A stretch of 64,000 nt of DNA from Streptomyces catenulae (GTDB lineage: Bacteria; Actinomycetota; Actinomycetes; Streptomycetales; Streptomycetaceae): NCBI RefSeq assembly GCF_000718015.1, contig NZ_JODY01000002.1:186001-250000 (forward strand), in the 5' to 3' direction. The notes below the pieces were generated by a model that did not search any database, was not told the DNA's origin, and was given only the letters and a program-made list of their open reading frames with translations. The translations under genes and the position numbers were made by a program. This document shows positions 33,875 through 43,592 of this stretch, piece after piece. Each line of letters starts with the position of its first letter. The first letter of the stretch is position 1.

Positions 33875-35012
33875 GGGGGACGAACCGGTCGGGCGGGGGC
33901 CCATTCATGTCTCGCTGTACATGGGGCCGAAACTGGCGCGGCCGGTTCCCCAGGAGGTGGTGGAGGCGCTGTTGTCGGCGCAGATCACCAGTACGGCGGG
34001 GGAACGGAGCGGATTTCAGCTGGCGTTCGACCTGACGAAGAAAGGGGCGATCGTCGAGCGGTTGCTGCCGGAGGGTTTCTTCGATCCGAAGACGCGGGTC
34101 ATTCTCGGCGTTTCCGTCAAAGGGACACCGATGGTGTTGCTGGACGGGGTGATCGTGCGGCAGGAGGTGGGGAGCAGCAACCATCCCGGGCAGAGCACGC
34201 TGACCCTCACCGGCGAGGATCTGACGCTGCTGATGGACCTGGAGGAGCGGACGGACCGGTATCCGAATCTCGCGCCGTCGCAGCGGGTCGAGCGGATTCT
34301 CGGGAAGTACGCGGATTACGGGATCGAGGCGCGGATCATCCGGGAGCAGATTCCGCAGCCGCCGCGGGAGCAGATGCGGGTCGATTACCAGACGGGGACG
34401 GATCTGCAGTATGTGAACGAGCTGGCGCGGGCGAACGGTTACACCTTCTATCTGGAGCCGGGGCCGGTGCCGGGGCGGTCGACGGCGTTCTGGGGGCCGG
34501 AGCAGCGGTTGGGACAGCGGCAGCACGCGCTGAACGTGAACATGGACGCGAACTCGACAGTGGACCAGCTGACGTTCGCGTACGACGGGACGGCGCGGGA
34601 GGAGCCGCAGGCGCGGGTGCAGGACCCGGTGACGCGGCAGGCGCCGTTGCTGGCGCAGCCCGACATCAGCCCGTTGCGGCCGCCGTTGGGGCTGCGCGGG
34701 TCCCCGGCGCTCAAGCGGAAGACGTTGAGCGGGACGGCGAAGATGGACGAGGGGCTGGCGCGGGCGGAGGCGCTGGGGCGCGCCGCCACCAGCGCGGACG
34801 CGATCTCGGGGTCCGGTTCGCTGGATGTGACCCGGCACGGCTATGTGCTCCGGCCACGGGAGTTGGTCGGGGTGCGCGGCGCCGGGGTCACCTATGACGG
34901 CGACTACTACGTGAAGACCGTGACGCACCATCTGCGGCTCGGCTCGTATCTCCAGAACTTCACGCTGTCGAGGGAGGGGCTGATCGCCCGCAGCGGCACC
35001 GTCCGTCCGTAG
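33867..35012 (+). CDS. Spike hub protein, gp27-like (VgrG N-terminal half)
   Basis: A 381-residue phage late control D/gp27-like protein. Segments GFQLAFDLTKKGAIVERLLPEGFF, VSVKGTPMVLLDGVIVRQEV, STLTLTGEDLTLLMDLEER, YQTGTDLQYVNELARANGYTFYLEPG and YVKTVTHHLRLGSYLQNFTLSREG are typical of the trimeric hub that bridges the hexameric tube to the trimeric spike. It stops before the OB-fold/needle part, which is encoded by the following separate gene. Leu and Gly codons here are mostly TTG and GGG, unlike the C-ending codons elsewhere in the locus. Confidence 0.9.
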   Translation: MAEGDEPVGRGPIHVSLYMGPKLARPVPQEVVEALLSAQITSTAGERSGFQLAFDLTKKGAIVERLLPEGFFDPKTRVILGVSVKGTPMVLLDGVIVRQEVGSSNHPGQSTLTLTGEDLTLLMDLEERTDRYPNLAPSQRVERILGKYADYGIEARIIREQIPQPPREQMRVDYQTGTDLQYVNELARANGYTFYLEPGPVPGRSTAFWGPEQRLGQRQHALNVNMDANSTVDQLTFAYDGTAREEPQARVQDPVTRQAPLLAQPDISPLRPPLGLRGSPALKRKTLSGTAKMDEGLARAEALGRAATSADAISGSGSLDVTRHGYVLRPRELVGVRGAGVTYDGDYYVKTVTHHLRLGSYLQNFTLSREGLIARSGTVRP

Positions 35013-35107
35013 CGGCCGGGCCGCGGCGGTACCGGCTCCGTCCCGCCGGGGCACACCGGCGGATCCGTATCCCGGTTCCGTGGGGACCGTAAGGAGAGAA
35101 GCCACGT

Positions 35108-35632
35108 ATGGCTGCTGCACCGAACAACCGCTTCCTCGGCAAGTTCCGGGGCCGGGTGGCGGCGAACGACGACCCGATGGGAGTCGGGCGGTTGAAGGTC
35201 CAGGTCCCGGATGTGCTGGGCGACGAGGTGTCGACCTGGGCGCTGCCGTGTTTCCCGTTCACGGGCCCGCAGGCCGGGCAGGTGGTGGTGCCGTCGGTCG
35301 GGGCCGGGGTGTGGGTGGAGTTCGAGCAGGGCGACCCCAGTTTCCCGGTGTGGGTGGGGTGTTGGTACGGGCGGCGGGAGGAGCTGCCGGAGGACGCGCA
35401 GCGGGATCCGGCAATCGCGCATCCGGTGGTGATCCAGACGCCCGGGAAACACAAGATCGTGATGTCGGACGTGCCGACCGAGGGGATCTCCCTGGAGGCG
35501 CCGGGCGGCGCGTCGGTGCGGATCGACGCCACGGGGGTCCACATCGACAACGGGCACGGCGCGTCGATCTCCATGGTCGGGGAGCAGGTCGACCTGAACG
35601 GCGGCCGGTTGACCGTGCCGCGGAAGCACTGA
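35108..35632 (+). CDS. Spike protein, gp5-OB-fold (VgrG C-terminal half)
   Basis: A 174-residue protein with the gp5/VgrG oligonucleotide-binding fold: GKFRGRVAANDDPMGVGRLKVQVPDV, TWALPCFPFTGPQAGQVVVPSVGAGVWVEFEQGDPSFPVWVGCWYG. A short beta-repeat tail follows (GISLEAPGGASVRIDATGVHIDNG), consistent with the start of a triple-stranded needle. ATG 35108 follows AAGGAGAG after a 95-bp gap. With the preceding gene it makes a split VgrG-like spike. Confidence 0.92.
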   Translation: MAAAPNNRFLGKFRGRVAANDDPMGVGRLKVQVPDVLGDEVSTWALPCFPFTGPQAGQVVVPSVGAGVWVEFEQGDPSFPVWVGCWYGRREELPEDAQRDPAIAHPVVIQTPGKHKIVMSDVPTEGISLEAPGGASVRIDATGVHIDNGHGASISMVGEQVDLNGGRLTVPRKH

Positions 35633-35654
35633 AGGCGACGGGGAGGCGGAGCGG

Positions 35655-36032
35655 ATGGGACACGGAAACGTCCTCCATGGCGGTGTCGTCATGGGGTGTC
35701 CGCACGGGGGGCTGGTGGTGCCGGTCCCGGGCGGGGGCGGCGGCACGGACACGGTGCGGATCGACGGCGCGGCGGTGGTGACCGCCGCGGATCCGTTCAC
35801 CGTCAGCGGGTGCGCGCACACGGTCGCGGGGCGTCCGCGGCCCTGTGTCGATGTGCGGTTCGTGCCGGACGGCGGCGGTGCCGGGCAGGTGTGTGTCGAC
35901 GGGGTGCCGGTGCTGCTGGAGACGGCGGCGGGGATGTGTTTCGGCGCCGGACCGGTGCCGCAGGGCCCGCCGGTGATCGTGTCCGCCGGTCGGGGACGGC
36001 CGGGCGGCGTCGAGGGGGTGGCGTGCCGGTGA
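35655..36032 (+). CDS. PAAR-like spike tip protein
   Basis: A 125-residue Gly/Val/Cys-rich beta protein. GGVVMGCPHGG near the N-terminus followed by evenly spaced cysteines (SGCAHT, RPCVDV, QVCVDG, GMCFG) suits a small conical tip that binds a metal and sharpens the spike, like Afp10/PAAR proteins. ATG 35655 follows GCGGAGC. It is 22 bp after the OB-fold spike and overlaps the gp25-like gene by 4 nt. Confidence 0.85.
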   Translation: MGHGNVLHGGVVMGCPHGGLVVPVPGGGGGTDTVRIDGAAVVTAADPFTVSGCAHTVAGRPRPCVDVRFVPDGGGAGQVCVDGVPVLLETAAGMCFGAGPVPQGPPVIVSAGRGRPGGVEGVACR

Positions 36033-36421
36033 GGGCCGCAGCACAGCACGGACGGCGGACGGACCTGGCGTTCCCGTACCGCGTGGACCGGCGGGGGCGC
36101 ACCGCGCACGCGCGCTACGACGCCCATGTGCGGGATCTGGTCGAGCAGTTGCTGTTCACCGGCCCGGGTGAGCGGGTGATGCGGCCGGACTTCGGGTGCG
36201 GGCTGCTGGATCTGGTCTTCACGCCGAACAGTCCGGAGCTGGCCTCGGCGCTGGAACTGTCCGTACAGGCGTCGCTCCAGCGCTGGCTGGGCGAGCTGAT
36301 CGAGGTGGAGTCGCTGGACGTGGTGAGCGAGGAGAACGTGGTGCGGGTGTACCTGCGGTACGTGGTGCGCGCCACCGCCAACCGCCGCGACGAGGTGTTC
36401 GAGGGGCGGGGGGCGCGGTGA
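36029..36421 (+). CDS. gp25-like baseplate wedge protein
   Basis: A 130-residue GPW/gp25 family protein. DAHVRDLVEQLLFTGPGERVMRPDFGCGL is the family signature (the conserved TxxGERxMxPxFG motif), followed by helices (LELSVQASLQRWLGELIEVESLDV) and the closing beta strand (VVRVYLRYVV). It nucleates sheath assembly on the baseplate. GTG 36029 overlaps the previous stop (GTGA) and has GGGGG 10 nt upstream; GTG 36023 is an alternative. Confidence 0.92.
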   Translation: MRAAAQHGRRTDLAFPYRVDRRGRTAHARYDAHVRDLVEQLLFTGPGERVMRPDFGCGLLDLVFTPNSPELASALELSVQASLQRWLGELIEVESLDVVSEENVVRVYLRYVVRATANRRDEVFEGRGAR

Positions 36422-39400
36422 GGGGCGGCGGCACGGGGGCGGTCGGGGTGAGCCGTCGGGAGCGGATCCGGCAGGCGCGGCGCAACGGTGTGGACGCGGT
36501 GGAGGTCGCCGAGGACGGGCGGACGCTGACCGTCACCTTCCTCGGCAAGGCTCCGCACGGGCTGCGTCCGGAGAACGTCCGGATCGACGGCGGGCGGCGG
36601 ATCACCGGCATCGAGGCGCTGGAGATCACCGTCGAGCGGGAGGAGGATCCCGAGCTGGACGACCGGCTGGTGGTGACGGTGGACCGGACCGGGGACTTCT
36701 CCGTCTACCGGCTGTCGGTGGTGGAGACCGACCCGTACGGGCGGCCCGGCACCGAGCCGTTCCGCGGCTTCGACCAGCGGTACTTCCGGGCGGAGTTCTC
36801 GTTCCGCCCGGACTGTCCGTCCCCGTTCGACTGCGCGGACGGGGAGGGCGGCGGGGTCGCGGACCGGCTGCCGGAGGCGTTCCGGCCGCCCGCGCCCGTC
36901 ATCGACTACACCGCCCGGGACTACGGCACGCTCCGCCAGGTCGTCCTGGACCGGCTGCGGCTGACGACCCCGGAGTGGCTGGAGCGCAATCCGGCCGACC
37001 TCGGTACGACGCTGGTCGAGCTGCTCGCGTACACCGCGGACCAGATCAGCTACCAGCAGGACGCGGTAGCCACCGAGGCGTATCTGGACACCGCGCGGCT
37101 GCGGACGTCGGTGCGGCGGCATGTGCGGCTGATCGACTATCCGATGCACGACGGGTGCACGGCGCGGGCGTTCGTGACGGTGGCGGTGGCGGCGCCGCTG
37201 ACGCTGCCGCCGGGCACGTTCCGCTTCGCCGCCGTCGACCACCGTGCGGACGGGCCGCGGGACCGGCCGCGGCTCGGCCCGGTGATCGACGACCGGGAGC
37301 TGGCGGGGCTGGCCGAGCGCGGGTCGTTGGAGGTGTTCGAGCCGGTGGTGCGGGACGCGCCGCTGGCGCTGCTGCCCGGGCACAACGCGGTCCGGCTGTG
37401 GACCTGGGGCGGCGAGGTGTGCGGGCTGCCCAGGGGCGCGACCGCCGCCACCCTCACCGACGGGTGGGCCGACGAGGAGGGCGGCGCACGGGAGTTGGCG
37501 TTCGCGCCCGGTGATCTGCTGCTGTTCGAGGAGGTGCGGGGGCCGCGGACCGGGACGCCCGGCGACCAGGATCCGACGCACCGGCAGGTGGTGCGGCTGA
37601 CGTCGGTCACCCCGGCCGTCGACCGGCTCGTGGGGCAGCCCGTGCTGGAGGTCACCTGGGCCGCGGCGGACGCGCTGACGTTCCCGCTGCGGCTGACCGT
37701 CCGCGGCGGGCGGGAGTGCGCGCCCGTCGAGGATGTGAGCGTGGCGCGCGGCAATGTGGTGCTGGTGGACCACGGGCGGTCGCCGGACGGGGGCGAGGGG
37801 CACGTTCCGGAGGCCCTCACCGTGCCGACGGTCCCCGCGGTCCTGCCGTCCTGCGGGCCCCCGGCGTTCGGCTGCCCGGACGGCGGACACGGCGGCAACG
37901 AGGTCGCGCAGCTGCTCGGCGGTCTGATCGACCGGGCCGAGGGCGGGCGGGAGCTGACGCCCGACGACGTCCGGCGGCTGTTCGCCGCGGTCGGTACGGA
38001 GGCGGCCGAGCGGGCCGGGATCGGGCTGGAGTCGGCCGGGCAGCGGACCGAGCAGGTGGTGCCGGGGACGGCGTACGCGCAGGCCGCGGCGGTACGGGCG
38101 CTGCTGGCGCAGTCGGTGTATCCGGGGATCGGGCCGCGGTTCCGCCCGGTGCTGGGGCGTGCGCCGGTCGTCCAAGCGGTGCCGTTCCCGCAGCCGCGGC
38201 AGGTCGCGGCCGGGCAGGCGGAGCGGCTGGCGGCGATCCCGGAGCGGGTGCGGGAGCGGCTGGTGGAGCTGTGGCGCGGTGCCCGGGACCGGGACGGGCT
38301 GGACGAGGCGGAGATCGCCGAGCTGACCGTGCTGTTCGGGCCGCGGAAGCTGGCGGAGGTGGACCCGGCCCGGCATCCGGTGCGGGCGCTGCGGGAGTTG
38401 CTGCACCGCAGCCCGCGGCTGCTGGACGGCAAGCTGCGCCGGTTGGCGGTGCTGGCGGCGCGGGCGCGGGCCGGGACGGTGCTGGACGGGCGGACCGCGT
38501 GGGAGATCGCGCACACCTGGGGCGCGGAGTACGCCGTCGGGCTCCATCCGGACGAGCCGGTGCTGCACGGTCCGGCCGCCGCCGTCCGCCAGGACCCGCG
38601 GGAGGCCCTTCCGGCGCTCCACCTCCGGGAGGAGCGGGCGGACGGCGCGGCGGGGGACGGCGGGGCGGCGGGCGCCGTCTGGCTCCCCCGCCGTGACCTG
38701 CTCGGCAGCGGGCCCCGCGACCGGCATCTCGTCGGGGAGTTGACGGACGACGGGCGGCTGGCGCTGCGGTTCGGCGACGGGCACCACGGGGCCCGGCCGA
38801 CGCCCGGCGGTCGGCTCGTCGCCCACTACCGGATCGGCGGCGGCACGGCGGGCAACGTCGGCGCCGAGTCGATCGGCCATCTGGTGCTGCGGTGCGACCC
38901 GGAGGAGCCCGGGGCCGACGGTCCGCCCCCGCGCCCGGCCGTGCTCGCGCGGGAGGTGTCCGCCTCGGTCGCCGGGGTCCGCAATCCGCTGCCCGCGGTG
39001 GGCGGCACGGAGCCGGAGCCGCTGGAGCAGGTGCGGCAGCTGGCGCCGCTGGATCTGCGGCGGACCCGGCTGCGGGCGGTGACCGCGCGGGACTACGCGG
39101 CGCTCGCCGGGGAGCTGCCGGGCGTGCAGCGGGCGGCGGCCGAGATCCGGTGGACCGGCAGCGTCCAGGAGGCGCATGTCGCCGTGGACGCGTACGGGAC
39201 CGGGGAGCCCTCCCCCGCGCTGCTGGACGCCGTCGGCCAGGCGCTGGAGGGCTACCGCCGGATCGGGCACGACCTGGTGGTGCAACCGGCGCGGTGGGTG
39301 CCGCTGGACGTCGCGCTGTCGGTGTGCGCGGAGCCGGGGCACCAGCACGGGCAGATCCTGGCCGAGCTGTACCGGGTGCTGGGCGGGCGGGCGGGCTTCT

Positions 39401-39645
39401 TCCATCCGGACGCGCTGACGTTCGGGGAGCCGGTCCGGCTGAGCGGGCTGGTCGCGGTGGCCGCGGCGGTGCCGGGCGTACGGAGCGTGGTGGTGACCCG
39501 GCTGCGCCGGATGTTCCACGCGGACCGGGGGGAACGGGAGGCGGGGGTGGTGCGGCTGGGGCCGCTGGAGATCGCCCGCTGTGACAACGACCCGGACCGG
39601 CCGGAGAACGGTCGGCTGGTCATCGAGTTCGGGGGTGGACGATGA
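36418..39645 (+). CDS. Baseplate wedge protein 1 (Cis11, baseplate J-like)
   Basis: A 1,075-residue wedge protein. YTARDYGTLRQVVLDRLRLTTPEWLERNPADLGTTLVELLAYTADQISYQQDAVATEAYLDTARLRTSVRRHVRLIDYPMHDG near residues 160-245 is the diagnostic N-terminal module of eCIS baseplate proteins. A gp6/J-like core follows with FGDGHHGARPTPGGRLVAHYRIGGGTAGNV near residue 780 and RAVTARDYAALAGELPGVQRA at about 885. GTG 36418 overlaps the previous stop. It heterodimerises with the next gene product to form the six wedges around the hub. Confidence 0.92.
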   Translation: MRGGGTGAVGVSRRERIRQARRNGVDAVEVAEDGRTLTVTFLGKAPHGLRPENVRIDGGRRITGIEALEITVEREEDPELDDRLVVTVDRTGDFSVYRLSVVETDPYGRPGTEPFRGFDQRYFRAEFSFRPDCPSPFDCADGEGGGVADRLPEAFRPPAPVIDYTARDYGTLRQVVLDRLRLTTPEWLERNPADLGTTLVELLAYTADQISYQQDAVATEAYLDTARLRTSVRRHVRLIDYPMHDGCTARAFVTVAVAAPLTLPPGTFRFAAVDHRADGPRDRPRLGPVIDDRELAGLAERGSLEVFEPVVRDAPLALLPGHNAVRLWTWGGEVCGLPRGATAATLTDGWADEEGGARELAFAPGDLLLFEEVRGPRTGTPGDQDPTHRQVVRLTSVTPAVDRLVGQPVLEVTWAAADALTFPLRLTVRGGRECAPVEDVSVARGNVVLVDHGRSPDGGEGHVPEALTVPTVPAVLPSCGPPAFGCPDGGHGGNEVAQLLGGLIDRAEGGRELTPDDVRRLFAAVGTEAAERAGIGLESAGQRTEQVVPGTAYAQAAAVRALLAQSVYPGIGPRFRPVLGRAPVVQAVPFPQPRQVAAGQAERLAAIPERVRERLVELWRGARDRDGLDEAEIAELTVLFGPRKLAEVDPARHPVRALRELLHRSPRLLDGKLRRLAVLAARARAGTVLDGRTAWEIAHTWGAEYAVGLHPDEPVLHGPAAAVRQDPREALPALHLREERADGAAGDGGAAGAVWLPRRDLLGSGPRDRHLVGELTDDGRLALRFGDGHHGARPTPGGRLVAHYRIGGGTAGNVGAESIGHLVLRCDPEEPGADGPPPRPAVLAREVSASVAGVRNPLPAVGGTEPEPLEQVRQLAPLDLRRTRLRAVTARDYAALAGELPGVQRAAAEIRWTGSVQEAHVAVDAYGTGEPSPALLDAVGQALEGYRRIGHDLVVQPARWVPLDVALSVCAEPGHQHGQILAELYRVLGGRAGFFHPDALTFGEPVRLSGLVAVAAAVPGVRSVVVTRLRRMFHADRGEREAGVVRLGPLEIARCDNDPDRPENGRLVIEFGGGR

Positions 39646-42600
39646 CGGAGTACGAGAGCTGCGGCTGCGGCTGCGGCGGGCACGACGAGCGGCGGGCCGA
39701 CCCCGCGCTCCACAACCCGCCGGGCCGCACCGCCCTGAACTACCGCGTCGGGGACCACGGTTCGTTCCTGGCGGCGATGCTGGACCGGCTGGCGTCACCG
39801 GCGTATCCGGCGCTGCGCGGGCTGACCGTCCGTACCCCCGACGACCCGTCCGTCGGGCTGCTGGACGCCTGGGCCGTCCTCGGCGACCTGCTGACGTTCC
39901 ACAGTGAGCGGATCGCCGACGAGGGGTATCTGCGGACCGCGAACGAGCACCGTTCGCTGGCGCTGCTGGGGCGGCTGGTGGGGCACCGGCCGCGGCCCGG
40001 CGTCGCCGCCGACACCCATCTCGCGTACACGCTGGACCGCGATCCGCGGGCCGGGGATCTGCCGGTGCTCATCCCGCGCGGGGCGCGCAGCCACAGCGTG
40101 CCCGCCGGGCCGGACGAGGAGCCGCAGACCTTCGAGACCGACGAGGACCTCACGGCGCGCTGGGCGTGGAACACGCTCGGGGTGCGGCAGCGGCGGCCCG
40201 CGCCGCTGACCGAGGAGGACCTCACGTCCCGCCCGGAGCTGCTGGTCGCGGGGGTGTCCACGGGGCTGACCGTCGGGGACCGGCTGCTGTTCGACTTCGG
40301 GGCGCGGCGGGTGCTGCTGCCGGTGGCGTCGGTGCGGGTGGACCGCACGGAGGATGTGACCGGGCTGGGGCTGCCGAAGGCGGCACCGGCGTCGCTGGCG
40401 GAGCTGGTCGCCGAGGTACGGGCGTGGATCACCGAGCCTCCGCCGTCGGTGGACCCGGACGATCCGGAGTACCCCGCGCCGCCCTCGCCGCAGGTCCCGA
40501 ACCCGCGGCCGGTCAGCCGTTTCGTCGCCGACTTCGACGCGCAGGTACTGGCGCCGCTGCGGAAGGACCTGGACGCGCTGGCCACGCCGGAGGCGTTCGT
40601 GGCGCGGCTGGCCGGTCCGCACGAGCGGCTGGCGGAGGCGCAGGCGGTGGCGGCCGGGTATCCGGAGGTCGTCGCATGGTTCGAGGAGCTGCAGGCGGTC
40701 GTCGGTGAACTGGTGCGGCGGGCCGGGCAGTTGGCCGGGGAGCCGGTGGCGGAGCCCGCGCCCGGGGAGCGGGCGCCGACCGGTGCGCCCGCGCCCGGCG
40801 CACCGGATCCGGCCGCCGCTCCCCCGCTTCCGGCGGCGCTCGCCGCGCTCGCCACCGTGCTGCCCGCGCTGCGCACCCGGGTCGTCCGTCCGCCCGACGC
40901 GGTCCCGGACGGCGACCCCGGGCAGGCGTTCGGCGCCGGTGCCGATCTGGGCGCACGGCTGCTCCCGGCACTGGATCCGAGGGTCGCCGACGGCCTCTAC
41001 CCGGCGTGGCGGCAGGCCGCGGCACCGGCCCGGACGGGCGCCGCGGAGCCCGCGGCCCGGCCGCTGCTGCGCGCCCTGCTCGCCATGCGGGTCACCGCCG
41101 CCCCGTTCGGTGCGACGGCCCCGCTCAAGCCCGTCCAGGACGACCGCGGTCGGGTCGTACGGACCGCGGACTGGCCGCTGACCGGGTCGGCGCTGACCAC
41201 GGTGCGGGTGGTGTTCGACACCGCGGGGAAGGCCCTGGTGCGGGCCGAGCTGCAGCATGTGGCGGCCGGGAACTCGGTGCAGCGGGTGGAGAACCTGCCC
41301 ACCGACACCGCCTTCGGCCTGGGCCCGGGCCATGTCGAACTGCACTCCCGGACCAGCCCCGAGCACGAGGTGAGCTGGCTGGGCCGACGCGCCGCGGACG
41401 GCCCGGAGGCGGGGGTGACCGTACGGCTGCTGGCCGGGCTGCCGGAGCGGACGCTGTTCGTGTCCCGTCCGGCCGAAGGGGGCGCCTCCCGTCCGGGCGA
41501 GGCGGAGAGCGGCGGCGGGCGGGTGCATGTCTCGGTCGACGGCGGTACGGCGCAGTCCTGGCAGTTGGCGCCCGGCGAGCACCGGCAGGTCACGGACGGC
41601 ACGTTCGAGGTGCGGGTGCGGGTGGCGGCCGGTGGTGAGCCGCCGGGGGTGGAGATCGGGATCGCGACGGTGCCGACACCGGCCGACCGGCATGTGCTGG
41701 CGCTGGACGCGGTGTACGACGGGATCACGGTCGGCAGCTGGATCGCCGTCGAGCGGCCCCGCAAGGGCGCCGACGGTCCGGACGGCGTCCCCGGTGACAA
41801 GAGGCTGGCGTTCGTCACCACCCGGGTCACCGCGGTCCGTACCGCGGTGCACGCCCAGTACGGGATCACCGGCCGGGGCACTCTGCTGACGCTCGCCGAT
41901 CCGTGGCTGGACGAGCACGATGTGACGCTGGACGCGATCCGGGACACCACGGTGCACGCCGCGGGCCAGGAGCTGACGCAGGCGGACGAGCCGGTGGGTG
42001 AGGACGTCCACGGTGACCGGTTGGAACTCGCCGAGCTGTACGACGGGTTGCGGCCCGGGCGCCGGTTGGTCGTCTCGGGCGAGCGGACCGACATCCCCGG
42101 CGTGAGCGGGGTGCGCGGCACCGAACTGGCAGTGATCGCGGAGGTGGCGCAGGCCCTCGATCCGGAGCTGCCCGGGGACCGGGTGCACACCGCGCTCACC
42201 CTCACCCGGAACCTCACCTACCGCTACCGGCGGGGGACGGTCCGGGTGCAGGGCAACGTGGTCCCGGCGTCGCACGGCGAGAGCCGGGACGAGGCGATCG
42301 GCAGCGGCGACGCCGCGCGCGCCCACCAGACCTTCGCACTGTGGCAGTCCCCGCTGACCTGGCGTCCGGCCGACAATCCGCTGGGCGCCGTACCGCAGTT
42401 GGAGATCCGGGTGGACGGGCTGCGCTGGCATCCGGTGGACAGCCTGGCCGGGCGCGGCCCCGACGAGCGGGTGTACGTCACCGGCACCACCGCCGGGGGC
42501 GCCTCCCGGTCGAGCGGGGTCGAGAACGGCGGAGGCCGGACGACGGTGACGTTCGGGGACGGGGTGCACGGCGCCCGGCTGCCGACCGGCCACGACAACG

Positions 42601-43592
42601 TACGGGCCCGCTACCGCTTCGGCACCGGCCGGGGCGCCGATGTCGCGGCGGACCGGATCACCCAGGCCGTCACCCGTCCGCTGGGTGTCACCGCCGTCAC
42701 CAATCCGCAACCGGCCACCGGCGGCGCGGACGCGGACGGCCCGGCGCTGACCCGGCGCACCGTGCCGCTGGCGGTCTCCGCCCTGGACCGGCTGGTGTCG
42801 ACGGCCGACTACGCGGACTTCGCGCGGTCCCGGGCGGGCATCGGCCGGGCGTCGGCCCGTGAGGTGTTCGACGGGCGGCGGCAGGTGCTGCATGTGACGG
42901 TGGCCGGGGTGGACGACATCACTCCCCCAACCTTCGGCCGCGGGGACCCCCATCTCGCTTCGCTCGCGCCGGACGCGGAGGTGCTGCGGGCGCTGCGGGC
43001 CGCGCTGGCGGAGTACGGCGACGGGCGGCTGCCGGTACGGGTCGATGTGCGGGAGCCGGTGCTGCTGCTCTGCGCGGTGAAGATCAAGGTCGCCCCGGAC
43101 CACGCCTGGTCGCTGGTCGAGCCGCGGGTCCGGGCGGCGCTGCTGGCGCGGCTCGGCTACGACGGCCGGGAGCTGGGGCAACCGGCCCGGCTGTCGGAGG
43201 TGCTGGCCGCCGCCCAGGCGGTACCCGGGGTGGACCATGTGGACGTGGACGCCTTCACCGGCGTCCCGGCGTCCGTCACCGTGGCGGAACTCGCCGCGCT
43301 GTCCGACACGTTGGCGGGGCCGCCGCAGGAGTCCGTACCGGCCCGGCTCGCCCGTTTCGACGAGCGGATCCACGAGGTCACGGCGGTCGGCGGGCAGACG
43401 CTGACCTCCGTCGCCGCCGAGTACGGCATCCCGCTGGCCACGCTGCTGGGCCTCAACCCCGATCTCACCGACACCCGCCCGCTGCCCAGGGGCCGTGCGG
43501 TCCGTGTCTTCCGTGGCGTCCGGTCGGCGCAGCTCGCGCTCTTCGCCCCGCACGTCGCGGACACGCTGATCCTTACCGAGGAGACCCGATGA
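39642..43592 (+). CDS. Baseplate wedge protein 2 (Cis12) with LysM-like C-terminus
   Basis: A 1,316-residue protein annotated in relatives as putative baseplate assembly protein. N-terminal ALNYRVGDHGSFLAAMLDRL then LLDAWAVLGDLLTFHSERIADEGYLRTANEH is diagnostic; the J-like core has VTFGDGVHGARLPTGHDNVRARYRFGTG. The last 70 residues (GGQTLTSVAAEYGIPLATLLGLNP) form a LysM-like repeat. The first residues contain a CxCxC-GGH cluster (Cys7, Cys9, Cys11), a possible metal site. ATG 39642 overlaps the previous stop by 4 nt, and its own stop overlaps the next start. Confidence 0.9.
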   Translation: MTEYESCGCGCGGHDERRADPALHNPPGRTALNYRVGDHGSFLAAMLDRLASPAYPALRGLTVRTPDDPSVGLLDAWAVLGDLLTFHSERIADEGYLRTANEHRSLALLGRLVGHRPRPGVAADTHLAYTLDRDPRAGDLPVLIPRGARSHSVPAGPDEEPQTFETDEDLTARWAWNTLGVRQRRPAPLTEEDLTSRPELLVAGVSTGLTVGDRLLFDFGARRVLLPVASVRVDRTEDVTGLGLPKAAPASLAELVAEVRAWITEPPPSVDPDDPEYPAPPSPQVPNPRPVSRFVADFDAQVLAPLRKDLDALATPEAFVARLAGPHERLAEAQAVAAGYPEVVAWFEELQAVVGELVRRAGQLAGEPVAEPAPGERAPTGAPAPGAPDPAAAPPLPAALAALATVLPALRTRVVRPPDAVPDGDPGQAFGAGADLGARLLPALDPRVADGLYPAWRQAAAPARTGAAEPAARPLLRALLAMRVTAAPFGATAPLKPVQDDRGRVVRTADWPLTGSALTTVRVVFDTAGKALVRAELQHVAAGNSVQRVENLPTDTAFGLGPGHVELHSRTSPEHEVSWLGRRAADGPEAGVTVRLLAGLPERTLFVSRPAEGGASRPGEAESGGGRVHVSVDGGTAQSWQLAPGEHRQVTDGTFEVRVRVAAGGEPPGVEIGIATVPTPADRHVLALDAVYDGITVGSWIAVERPRKGADGPDGVPGDKRLAFVTTRVTAVRTAVHAQYGITGRGTLLTLADPWLDEHDVTLDAIRDTTVHAAGQELTQADEPVGEDVHGDRLELAELYDGLRPGRRLVVSGERTDIPGVSGVRGTELAVIAEVAQALDPELPGDRVHTALTLTRNLTYRYRRGTVRVQGNVVPASHGESRDEAIGSGDAARAHQTFALWQSPLTWRPADNPLGAVPQLEIRVDGLRWHPVDSLAGRGPDERVYVTGTTAGGASRSSGVENGGGRTTVTFGDGVHGARLPTGHDNVRARYRFGTGRGADVAADRITQAVTRPLGVTAVTNPQPATGGADADGPALTRRTVPLAVSALDRLVSTADYADFARSRAGIGRASAREVFDGRRQVLHVTVAGVDDITPPTFGRGDPHLASLAPDAEVLRALRAALAEYGDGRLPVRVDVREPVLLLCAVKIKVAPDHAWSLVEPRVRAALLARLGYDGRELGQPARLSEVLAAAQAVPGVDHVDVDAFTGVPASVTVAELAALSDTLAGPPQESVPARLARFDERIHEVTAVGGQTLTSVAAEYGIPLATLLGLNPDLTDTRPLPRGRAVRVFRGVRSAQLALFAPHVADTLILTEETR

